Under the pieces are notes generated by a model that saw nothing but the letters and a program-made list of their open reading frames with translations, had not been told where the DNA came from and did no database searches. 12,418 nucleotides of DNA from contig JAISZM010000104.1 of NCBI GenBank assembly GCA_031269205.1, forward strand, positions 1 to 12,418, given 5' to 3'. Shown here one piece after another: positions 6,128 to 12,418 of this stretch. Position numbers and translations under genes: made by a program. This stretch comes from Eubacteriales Family XIII. Incertae Sedis bacterium. GTDB lineage: Bacteria > Bacillota > Clostridia > Peptostreptococcales > Anaerovoracaceae. Each line of letters starts with the position of its first letter. Position 1 is the first letter of the stretch.

Positions 6128-9100
6128 TTTGTCTCTCGCTTTCTTCCCGTTACCTTTATATGCGTCTCGCGGAGCTGCTGTTCCGTGACCTCTGACGGGG
6201 CGCCGAGCATCAGGTTGCGGGCGTTCGAGTCGAGAGGAAAGGGGATGACCTCGCGGATGTTTTCGTCGCCGGAAAGCAGCATGACGATGCGGTCGATGCC
6301 GGGCGCCATGCCCGCGTGCGGCGGCGCGCCGTAAGAGAAGGCGCCGTAGAGCGCGCCGAAGGCCTCCGACAAGGCCCTCTCGTCGTAGCCCGCGATCTCG
6401 AAGGCCTTGACCATGACGTCGGGCCGGTGGTTCCTGACCGCGCCCGAACTCAGCTCGACGCCGTTGCAGACGATGTCGTACTGCCACGCGAGTATGTCTT
6501 CGGGATTCTTGTTCAGAAGCGCGTCCATTCCACCCTGCGGCATCGAGAACGGATTGTGCGTGAAATCAATCTTACCCGCTTCCTCGTTCCACTCGTACAT
6601 AGGGTAGTCTGTAATGAAGCAGAACTCGTAGCGGTTTTCATCTATAATGCCGAGAGCGGCGGCGAGTTCGGCGCGTATCTGTCCGGCATGTCCCGCGACG
6701 AGCTTCGGCTCGTCGCTGATGAAGTAGAGCACGTCGCTGGGGGCGAGAGCCTGCCCCTCAACGCTGCATATTTCCGCGAGTTCTTTTTTCTGCGCGTCTG
6801 AGAGGAATTTGTCGATGGGCCCTTTGTAGGATCTATCATCCTGCACGGTGATGTAGCCGAGGCCCTTCATGCCTATGCCGAGGGCGAACTTCTCCATCGC
6901 CTTGAAAAAGGAGCGTGGGCGCGAGGCCGCGCCGGGTACGCGAATGGCCCTGACTATCTTGCATTGGAAGGGCTTGAAGTCGACGCCCGCGAAGAAATCC
7001 GACAGATCGACGATGACGAGCGGGTTGCGAAGGTCGGGCTTGTCCGTGCCGTATCTCAGCATCGCTTCGCGGTAGGGGATGCGCGCGTACGGCGGCTCCG
7101 TGACCGGCTTATCGCTGAACTTCCTGAAGACGTCCGTGAGTACGCGCTCCGCGATGGAGAACACGTCTTCCTGCGTCGCGAAAGCCATCTCAAAATCGAG
7201 CTGATAAAACTCGCCCGGCGAGCGATCAAGGCGCGCGTCCTCATCGCGGAAACAGGGCGCGATCTGGTAATAACGGTCGAAACCCGCGACCATGAGCAGC
7301 TGTTTGAACTGCTGCGGCGCCTGCGGCAAGGCGTAGAACATGCCCTCGTGTTTGCGGCTCGGCACCAGGTAATCGCGCGCGCCCTCGGGCGACGAGTTCG
7401 CGAGTATCGGCGTCTGTATCTCCGAAAAACCGAGCGCGTCCATGCGCGTCCGCACGTCCTTTATGACCTCGGAGCGCAGCAACATCCTGTCCCGCACCCG
7501 CGGATTGCGCAGGTCGAGATAGCGGTATTTGAGGCGCAGTTCCTCCTTCGTGTCCTCCGACGACTCGATCTCGAAGGGCAACACGCGTCGGCACTCGCCG
7601 AGAATATCTATGGTATCGGCTTTGAGTTCGACTTTGCCGGTGGCGAGGTTCGGGTTGTATGTTTCCTCATCGCGCGCGCGCACTTTGCCGGCGGCGGATA
7701 TGACGCTCTCCCGGCGCAGTCGCAGCGCGTCCTCGCCGCTCACGACGACCTGCGTCACGCCGTACTGGTCGCGCAGGTCGACGAACATGACGCCGCCGTG
7801 ATCCCTTATCGTGTGAACCCAACCCGCGAGCCGCGCCTCTGTGCCGACGTCGTCCCCGCGCAGGTCGCCGCAGGTGTGCGTGCGGAATGTTTCGGAGGTA
7901 CGGGTGTCAAGGGGATGTATCACCTGACACACATCGGCGCCGTCCGCTGTGGCGGAAGTGGCGGAGGGGGTGTCAGTGGTGGCTTTCGCGTGAGTTTTTT
8001 GTGGAATAATATGAATTGACGCCTTGTCCTCCGCGGAGGGGTCGGCGCGTTTTTCGCCTGCGACACGCGCCAAATCCATCGGCGAATCCGGCGACATATC
8101 TTCAAGCAAGACCTCCTCTGGGAGGTTCTGATTGAATCTATGCCGCGCGTATTCACCGCCGATTTGACGCCTGTCCTCAGCGAAAAGCCTCGCGATACTA
8201 CCAGTATCCCTACGTTTTTCGCCTGCGACATGCGCCAAATCCATCGGCGAATCCGGCGACATATCTTCAATCAGAACCTCCCTCAGCGCGGCGTTTACGG
8301 CCTGCGGGTTCGCCTTGCCTTTCAGCTCTTTCATCGCTTGGCCGATGAGGAAGCCGAAGGCTTTTTCCTTGCCGCCTCTGTAATCCTCTACGGGGTCGGG
8401 ATTGTCCGCGACGACTTTGACGGCGGCTTCGCGAACCAGTCCGTCGTCCTGCACTATGCCGAGGTCGTGTTCCTCGACGTAAGCCTGCGGACAGACGCCC
8501 GTCCTGACCACGGCTTCGATGATTTCGCGCCCGCGGTTCCTGTTGACCTTTCCTTCTGTTATGAGGCGTATCGCGTCAGCCACCTTCGCGGCGTCGATAT
8601 TCAGCGCCTCAACATCGGGTCGGCCACCTCCTTCTCCCGCTATTCGCATGACCTCTCCTGTCACCGCGTTCGCGGCTTCGCGTGCGGCGGCGGCGGAGCC
8701 GCCGAGCACGGCCGTGATCTCCTCGAACAGCTCGGCTACGGGCTTCTCGGCCGTGAGGACGGCCGCCGTTCGCGCGGGGACTCCCCAATCCGCGACGTAC
8801 CTATGTCGCTTGTCCTCCGCGAACTCGGGAAGGCCGTCCCGCACGCGCGCTACCCAGGCCTCGTCAATGTGCAGAGGCACCAAGTCGGGGTCGGGGAAGT
8901 AGCGGTAATCCTGCGCGTTCTCCTTACCGCGCATAGAGTGACCTTCACTCTTGTTATCGTCCCAGCGGCGCGTCTCCTGAAGCACGTTACCGCCGGATTC
9001 GAGCACAGCGATCTGACGCTCTCGCTCATACTCGATAGAGCGCTGTATCGCTTTGACCGAATTCATATTCTTCGTCTCCGTGCGCGTCCCGTAATCCTGC

Positions 9101-9705
9101 GCGCCCTCGGGTCGCACGGATAGATTCACATCCGCGCGCATAGAACCCTCTTCCATCCGGCAATCCGAAACGTCCAGGTACACGAGTATCTCGCGCAACT
9201 TGTCGAGGTAGGCCGCGACCTCCTCGGCGGACGACAGATCCGGTTCCGACACGATCTCTATGAGCGGCACGCCGCAACGGTTGTAGTCCACGAGGCTCGC
9301 GCCCGCGTCGTGCACGAGCTTGCCCGCGTCCTCCTCCATATGGATCTCATGGATCCTCACCGTCTTTTTATATGCGCCCATGTCGATTTCGACATGCCCG
9401 TTCCGGCATATCGGATGATAGAGCTGCGATATCTGATAATCCTTCGGAAGATCAGGATAAAAATAATTCTTGCGGTCGAACAGATTGTCCGTCTGTATCT
9501 CGCAGTTCAGCGCCAGACCAGCACGCAGGGCCTTCTCCACCACCTCGCGATTCAACACGGGCAAACTGCCCGGCGTACCGAGACAGACGGGGCAAACATG
9601 GCTGTTCGGCTCGCCGCCGAACCCCGTCGAGCAACCGCAGAAGATCTTCGTCTTCGTAGAAAGTTCCGTATGTACTTCGAGACCGACGACGGTTTCGTAG
9701 TTCAT
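6124..9705 (-). CDS. gatB-aspS: GatB-AspRS fusion: Asp/Glu-tRNA amidotransferase subunit B joined to aspartyl-tRNA synthetase
   Basis: One uninterrupted 1193-codon frame carries two complete enzymes. Residues 1-478 are GatB, which activates the misacylated tRNA carboxyl group for amidation. It has the zinc cysteines 23, 25, 38 and 41, the kinase-like core (DRKNYFYPDLPKDYQISQ at 77-94) and the C-terminal tRNA-binding YqeY-like helices ending NPQAVNAALRE. Residues 607-1193 are a full bacterial-type AspRS: anticodon-binding OB fold from RTHTCGDLRG, motif 2 FRDEDARLDRSPGEFYQLD (819-837), the inserted GAD domain and motif 3 GMAPGIDRIVMLL (1132-1144). The linker (479-606) is repeat-derived. No ATG with a suitable ribosome binding site starts AspRS separately. 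Normally these are separate proteins that meet in the transamidosome. The GatB ATG overlaps the gatA stop by 4 bases. Domain calls are near certain; a stable fused product is inferred. Confidence 0.9.
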   Translation of the reverse strand: MNYETVVGLEVHTELSTKTKIFCGCSTGFGGEPNSHVCPVCLGTPGSLPVLNREVVEKALRAGLALNCEIQTDNLFDRKNYFYPDLPKDYQISQLYHPICRNGHVEIDMGAYKKTVRIHEIHMEEDAGKLVHDAGASLVDYNRCGVPLIEIVSEPDLSSAEEVAAYLDKLREILVYLDVSDCRMEEGSMRADVNLSVRPEGAQDYGTRTETKNMNSVKAIQRSIEYERERQIAVLESGGNVLQETRRWDDNKSEGHSMRGKENAQDYRYFPDPDLVPLHIDEAWVARVRDGLPEFAEDKRHRYVADWGVPARTAAVLTAEKPVAELFEEITAVLGGSAAAAREAANAVTGEVMRIAGEGGGRPDVEALNIDAAKVADAIRLITEGKVNRNRGREIIEAVVRTGVCPQAYVEEHDLGIVQDDGLVREAAVKVVADNPDPVEDYRGGKEKAFGFLIGQAMKELKGKANPQAVNAALREVLIEDMSPDSPMDLAHVAGEKRRDTGSIARLFAEDRRQIGGEYARHRFNQNLPEEVLLEDMSPDSPMDLARVAGEKRADPSAEDKASIHIIPQKTHAKATTDTPSATSATADGADVCQVIHPLDTRTSETFRTHTCGDLRGDDVGTEARLAGWVHTIRDHGGVMFVDLRDQYGVTQVVVSGEDALRLRRESVISAAGKVRARDEETYNPNLATGKVELKADTIDILGECRRVLPFEIESSEDTKEELRLKYRYLDLRNPRVRDRMLLRSEVIKDVRTRMDALGFSEIQTPILANSSPEGARDYLVPSRKHEGMFYALPQAPQQFKQLLMVAGFDRYYQIAPCFRDEDARLDRSPGEFYQLDFEMAFATQEDVFSIAERVLTDVFRKFSDKPVTEPPYARIPYREAMLRYGTDKPDLRNPLVIVDLSDFFAGVDFKPFQCKIVRAIRVPGAASRPRSFFKAMEKFALGIGMKGLGYITVQDDRSYKGPIDKFLSDAQKKELAEICSVEGQALAPSDVLYFISDEPKLVAGHAGQIRAELAAALGIIDENRYEFCFITDYPMYEWNEEAGKIDFTHNPFSMPQGGMDALLNKNPEDILAWQYDIVCNGVELSSGAVRNHRPDVMVKAFEIAGYDERALSEAFGALYGAFSYGAPPHAGMAPGIDRIVMLLSGDENIREVIPFPLDSNARNLMLGAPSEVTEQQLRETHIKVTGRKRETK
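7904..7930. repeat. Small REP-like hairpin just before the AspRS domain
   Basis: GTGTCA (7904-7909) and TGACAC (7925-7930) form a perfect 6-bp inverted repeat around AGGGGATGTATCACC. A further GTGTCA at 7970-7975 gives a second possible partner. The AAGGGGAYG core resembles the hairpin at 9776-9806. Confidence 0.45.
8015..8116 (-). repeat. Truncated second copy of the 163-bp element
   Basis: Positions 8048-8105 equal 8213-8270 except for one base, at an offset of 165 bp. Beyond this the copy drifts: its outer inverted repeat (8101-8116) matches 13 of 16 bases, about 17 bases are missing, and it fades near 8015 after the shared GAGGACARGGCGTCAA stretch. It encodes EDMSPDSPMDLARVAGEKR in the fusion linker. 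Confidence 0.8.
8120..8282 (-). mobile_element. 163-bp MITE/RPE-like element with 17-bp terminal inverted repeats, inserted in frame
   Basis: The ends, 8120-8136 and 8266-8282, are perfect inverted repeats of 17 bases (GGGAGGTTCTGATTGAA). The interior has a smaller hairpin, GATAC TGGTA GTATC. It contains no gene of its own and no stop in the frame used by gatB-aspS, where it encodes about 54 residues including EDMSPDSPMDLAHVAGEKR. It begins at the last few codons expected for GatB. Miniature inverted-repeat elements and Rickettsia palindromic elements have this architecture. I see no clear target-site duplication and no transposase in the window, so mobility is inferred. Confidence 0.7.
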
Positions 9706-11294
9706 GACCGCCCCCCCTCGCGAGACGGAAATGAACCGTCTCCTTTCTGTCCTTCGCCGTCCTCTGTTTTCTCATGTGACAAAATCGTACCGTCCCCTTT
9801 TGTCACGCTCGCCGTCTCCGTACCCGTGCCGTACTCGTCCTGATAGCGTATCGCCGCGCCGAGCAACAGCGGGTCGCTGAAACCCGGGCCTATGAGCTGC
9901 ATTCCGACGGGCATACCGCCTTCACCCGTCCCGCAGGGCAGGGCGACGGACGGCGCGCCTATGAGATTGACGGACACCGTGTAGATGTCGCCGAGGTACA
10001 TTGCGAGCGGGTCGTCCACCTGCGCGCCTATGTGAAAAGCGACCTTCGGGCAAACAGGGCTCAAAATGAAATCGTATTTGTCAAACGCCTTGTCGAACTC
10101 GTCTTTGATGAGTCCGCGAACCCGGAGCGCCTTCTTGTAGTACGCATCGAAGTGGCCCGAACTCAGCACGAAGCTCCCGAGCATGATACGCCGCTTCACC
10201 TCCGTGCCGAAGCCCTCGCTCCGCGTCACGTAATACTCGCCGTGAATGTCACTCGCGTTCGGCGAGCGGTAGCCGTACTTCACGCCATCGTAGCGCGACA
10301 GATTGCTGCTCGCCTCCGCACAGGCCACGATCAGATAGACGGGAACAGCGTACTCGATGAGCGGCAGATCGAACTCCTCGACCTCCGCGCCGAGTTTCTC
10401 GAAGGAAGCCGCCGCGCCGCGTACGGCCAAGGCGACATCCTCCGCGAGTCCCTCCGCGAAGTAGTTGCGCGGCAGGCCGATCTTCATTCCTTTGATATCG
10501 TGTTCACCGCGGATAGCCTTGCACACGTCGAAAGGCGCGTCTATGACCGATGTGCTGTCGCGCGCGTCCGGCCCGGACATCAGAGAGAGCGCCACGGCGC
10601 AGTCGCGCGCCGTCCGCGCCATCGGCCCTATCTGGTCGAGCGACGATGCGAAGGCCATGAGTCCGTAGCGCGACACGCTGCCGTAGGTCGGTTTAACGCC
10701 CGTCACGCCGCAAAACGAGCAGGGCTGCCTGATCGAACCGCCCGTGTCCGAACCCGTGGCGTAAGGAGCGAAGCCCGCAGCCACGGCCGCCGCGCTCCCG
10801 CCCGACGAACCGCCGGGTACGCGCGAGGTGTCGGCGGGGTTTCGGCAGACACCGTAATAGGAAGTTTCATTCGACGAGCCCATGGCGAACTCGTCCATGT
10901 TCGTCTTTCCGATGACGACCGCGCCCGCGCCGAGAAGTTTCTCGGTCACCGTCGCGTCGTAGGGCGAGCGGAAATTTTCGAGCATTTTAGAACCGGCCGT
11001 GGTGGCGCTGCCCTTCATGCAGATAAGATCCTTCATCGCCATGGGCACGCCCGCGAACGGAGAGAGTCCTTCGCCCGCGTCTATCAGCCGTTGAATCTCC
11101 GCGGCTCGGCGCATGGCGCCCTCCTCGTCTATGCTGACAAAGGCGTTGATCTTCGTTTCGTCCGAAGCGTCCTTTGCGGCATCCGCAAGAGCCGCATCGA
11201 GAAAGACCCGAGTCGCCTCGGGGCTCGAAACCTCGCGTCCGCGTATCAGATTCCCGATATCGAGCGCGCTGAGTTTTCGCAAGTCGTCATTCAT
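9702..11294 (-). CDS. gatA: Asp-tRNA(Asn)/Glu-tRNA(Gln) amidotransferase subunit A
   Basis: The amidase subunit of GatCAB, which frees ammonia from glutamine and passes it to GatB. The amidase-signature triad is intact: Lys88 (AMKDL), cis-Ser163 (PGGSSGGS) and nucleophile Ser187 (GSDTGGSIRQP), with spacings of 75 and 24 as in known GatA. The family body ends near residue 495; typical GatA is about 485-490 residues long. The last 35 or so residues (KGDGTILSH...KGDGSFPSREGG) are a low-complexity tail encoded by two REP-like hairpins and have no GatA counterpart. The ATG at 11294 has only a weak, distant ribosome binding site. The stop overlaps the gatB start by 4 bases. It lies 138 bases after gatC, in the order gatC-gatA-gatB. 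Confidence 0.96.
   Translation of the reverse strand: MNDDLRKLSALDIGNLIRGREVSSPEATRVFLDAALADAAKDASDETKINAFVSIDEEGAMRRAAEIQRLIDAGEGLSPFAGVPMAMKDLICMKGSATTAGSKMLENFRSPYDATVTEKLLGAGAVVIGKTNMDEFAMGSSNETSYYGVCRNPADTSRVPGGSSGGSAAAVAAGFAPYATGSDTGGSIRQPCSFCGVTGVKPTYGSVSRYGLMAFASSLDQIGPMARTARDCAVALSLMSGPDARDSTSVIDAPFDVCKAIRGEHDIKGMKIGLPRNYFAEGLAEDVALAVRGAAASFEKLGAEVEEFDLPLIEYAVPVYLIVACAEASSNLSRYDGVKYGYRSPNASDIHGEYYVTRSEGFGTEVKRRIMLGSFVLSSGHFDAYYKKALRVRGLIKDEFDKAFDKYDFILSPVCPKVAFHIGAQVDDPLAMYLGDIYTVSVNLIGAPSVALPCGTGEGGMPVGMQLIGPGFSDPLLLGAAIRYQDEYGTGTETASVTKGDGTILSHEKTEDGEGQKGDGSFPSREGGRS
9722..9742. repeat. REP-like hairpin at the end of gatA (proximal)
   Basis: GAGACGG and CCGTCTC form a perfect 7-bp stem with a 7-base loop. 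It lies inside the gatA reading frame and ends only a few bases before the G-rich ribosome binding site of gatB. Confidence 0.65.
9776..9806. repeat. REP-like hairpin at the end of gatA (distal)
   Basis: GTGACAAAA and TTTTGTCAC form a perfect 9-bp stem around a 13-base loop containing GGGGACGGT (minus strand). It is read through as VTKGDGTILSH in the GatA tail. The AAGGGGACGGT core resembles short dispersed repeats seen in many anaerobe genomes; that link is from memory, not from a search. Confidence 0.65.
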
Positions 11295-11336
11295 AATAGG
11301 CTGTTATCATCATCCTTCCGCCACCGTTTCCTTTAA

Positions 11337-11409
11337 ACCGGTATGGATTTCGGATCGCTGTCGCTTCGCTCCCTTGTCCGGAGTGACGTTTTTTATTGCC
11401 GCGCCGGAC
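11337..11409. repeat. Repeat-like segment between gatC and gatA
   Basis: It contains a 6-bp inverted repeat, GTCCGG (11376-11381) with CCGGAC (11404-11409), next to GGGAGCGAAGCGACAGCGATCC (minus strand, in part), a composition typical of short dispersed intergenic repeats. No second copy lies in the window, so this rests on style alone. The 138-base gap otherwise shows no gene. Confidence 0.3.
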
Positions 11410-11432
11410 TACAATGCTTTACTCTCCGTCAA

Positions 11433-11723
11433 TTACTCCTCCACCGTCTTGAACACCTTGAAGTAATCGCCTTTACGTTCCGGCGCGTTCGCGAGCATCT
11501 CTTCGCGCCGGTCGCCGTTCGTCACGATATCATCGCGAAATTTGTTCACGGTTCGGGACGAGTGCGTCAACTCCGGCGCGCCCTCCGTGTCGAGTTCGTT
11601 CAATCTCTCCACGTAGCCGAGGATGTCCGTCAGGTCGCCCGCAAGCGCCCCGCGCTCCTCCGCGCTAAGCTCAAGCCGCGAAAGCTCCGCCAAATATTCA
11701 ATTAAATCATCGTCGATTTTCAT
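11433..11723 (-). CDS. gatC: Asp-tRNA(Asn)/Glu-tRNA(Gln) amidotransferase subunit C
   Basis: The small subunit that wraps around and stabilises the GatA-GatB pair. The 96 residues are the normal length. Typical features are the opening helix IEYLAELSRLELSAEE, the ILGYVERLNELDTEG segment, then the extended stretch and the C-terminal block LANAPERKGDYFKVFKTVEE, which matches the conserved GatC end (NAP...G.F.VPKVVE). The ATG at 11723 has an AGGAG ribosome binding site 6 bases away; the frame continues to 11825 but without family similarity. It is the first gene of the gatC-gatA-gatB::aspS-DUF2148 run and has its own promoter candidate upstream. Confidence 0.94.
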   Translation of the reverse strand: MKIDDDLIEYLAELSRLELSAEERGALAGDLTDILGYVERLNELDTEGAPELTHSSRTVNKFRDDIVTNGDRREEMLANAPERKGDYFKVFKTVEE

Positions 11724-11763
11724 CGGACTCCTCAAAATACCATAGCTCAATAGTGCTTTTAGG

Positions 11764-11772
11764 ATTATATCA
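11764..11772 (-). promoter_or_regulatory. gatC: Extended -10 promoter candidate for the gatCAB operon
   Basis: On the minus strand TGATATAAT is a consensus -10 (TATAAT) with the TGN extension, about 40 bases before the gatC start codon. No good -35 sits at 16-18 bases, as is allowed for extended -10 promoters. Confidence 0.5.
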
Positions 11773-11832
11773 CGCAGACCCGGACAACGCGCCCCGTCTA
11801 CAAAATACTCTACCAGAAAATCCAACCCACCG

Positions 11833-12418
11833 CTACAAATACTTCCGTAGTTTCGCGGTGATATCCGCGAGCGTCAGGGGCTTGCCTATGTGGTTATCCA
11901 TGCCCGCCGCCAGGCAGCGGTCGATGTCTTCTTTGAACACGTTCGCCGTCAGCGCCACTATCGGTACGGACGTCGCCCGTGGATTGTTTATCGCGCGTAT
12001 GCGGCGCGTCGCCTCGCAGCCGTCCATCTCCGGCATCTGCATATCCATGAATATGAGATCGTACCGCTCCGGGTCGGCCATGAAGAGTTTCAACGCCTCG
12101 ATCCCGTTTTCCGCGCAGTCGATCTCTATGCCCGAGGGATCGAGCAAGGTCATGACAATTTCGCGGTTGATTTCAACATCCTCGGCGAGCAGCAGACATT
12201 TCCCCGCGAACTCGCCGGGTTCGGCGTCGGCGCTAGCGATTTCCCCCTCCGCTTCTTCGTTACTCGCCGGACCGTAGGCGGAGTACGCGGCGGGCAAAGG
12301 CAATGTGACGGTGAAGACGGAACCCTTGCCCGGTTCCGACTCCAAGGATATCTCCCCGCTCATGATATCTACGATACGCTTCGATATCGCGAGGCCGAGT
12401 CCCGTCCCGCCGTATTTG
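11833..12418 (-). CDS. Hybrid sensor histidine kinase, C-terminal part (ATPase end plus receiver domain), cut by the window edge
   Basis: Only the C-terminal 194 or so residues are present; the gene continues beyond the window. Reading in from the edge, KYGGTGLGLAISKRIVDIMSG is the G2 region of the HATPase domain (shown here in part as GTGLGLAISK), followed by the closing strand GKGSVFTVTLPLP. A linker of about 30 acidic residues leads to a receiver domain: acidic pocket LAEDVEIN, phospho-acceptor Asp in IFMDMQMPEMDG, conserved Thr in ALTAN and Lys in IGKPL. A phosphotransfer from the kinase to this receiver, and on to an unseen HPt protein or regulator, is expected for the family. The input domain, and so the signal, is outside the window. 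It ends 109 bases before gatC, with no clear terminator between. Confidence 0.93.
   Translation of the reverse strand, partial: KYGGTGLGLAISKRIVDIMSGEISLESEPGKGSVFTVTLPLPAAYSAYGPASNEEAEGEIASADAEPGEFAGKCLLLAEDVEINREIVMTLLDPSGIEIDCAENGIEALKLFMADPERYDLIFMDMQMPEMDGCEATRRIRAINNPRATSVPIVALTANVFKEDIDRCLAAGMDNHIGKPLTLADITAKLRKYL

Noticed and set aside
7880..7940. GTG start for a separate AspRS (residue 595 of the fusion)
   Set aside because: No Shine-Dalgarno sequence precedes it, and the frame is open from gatB, so a separate start is unsupported by sequence.
6964..8019. 351-codon plus-strand open frame opposite the AspRS domain
   Set aside because: Arg-, Val- and Glu-rich shadow translation; the minus strand encodes an intact synthetase there.
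8110..8290. Target-site duplication flanking the 163-bp element
   Set aside because: The bases directly outside the inverted repeats do not match convincingly, so insertion by a transposase is not proved.
10032..11336. 434-codon plus-strand open frame opposite gatA
   Set aside because: Antisense to a clear, complete gatA with intact catalytic residues. The translation is rich in Arg and His with no family features, as expected for a shadow frame in GC-rich DNA.

Overview
The window is a stretch of bacterial chromosome, GC-rich and densely packed with housekeeping genes. No plasmid, phage or intact insertion-sequence gene is visible. The organism cannot be named from this sequence. It makes at least some Gln-tRNA or Asn-tRNA by transamidation (complete gatC, gatA, gatB). 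The DUF2148 cysteine protein and the overall gene style make me lean towards an anaerobe, possibly Synergistota- or Firmicutes-like, at low confidence.

Layout. (1) Positions 121-2605, minus strand: rpmE (ribosomal protein bL31), a strong intrinsic terminator, prfA (release factor 1), then sua5 (threonylcarbamoyl-AMP synthase) overlapping prfA by 4 bases. This is a translation-fidelity cluster; the prmC gene often found between prfA and sua5 is absent. (2) Positions 2606-2978: a divergent promoter region with a long rpmE leader. (3) Positions 2979-5583, plus strand: plsC (lysophosphatidate acyltransferase), a permuted papain-like protein with six 11-residue repeats at its N-terminus, and a PAP2 membrane phosphatase. 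The set looks like a small membrane-lipid operon. (4) Positions 5594-11723, minus strand: gatC, gatA, gatB fused in frame to aspS, and a DUF2148 ferredoxin-like protein. (5) Positions 11833-12418, minus strand: the C-terminal part of a hybrid histidine kinase cut by the window edge.

The most striking item is the gatB-aspS open frame of 1193 codons. It joins a complete amidotransferase subunit GatB to a complete aspartyl-tRNA synthetase. These are partners in the known non-covalent transamidosome that makes Asn-tRNA(Asn). The roughly 130-residue linker is almost wholly repeat-derived: a 163-bp element with perfect 17-bp terminal inverted repeats, a truncated second copy directly behind it, and a small hairpin near the AspRS start. 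The GatA C-terminus also carries an in-frame tail of about 35 residues made of two REP-like hairpins. So mobile or repetitive DNA seems to have entered several junctions of one essential operon without breaking the reading frames, and at one junction to have welded two enzymes together.
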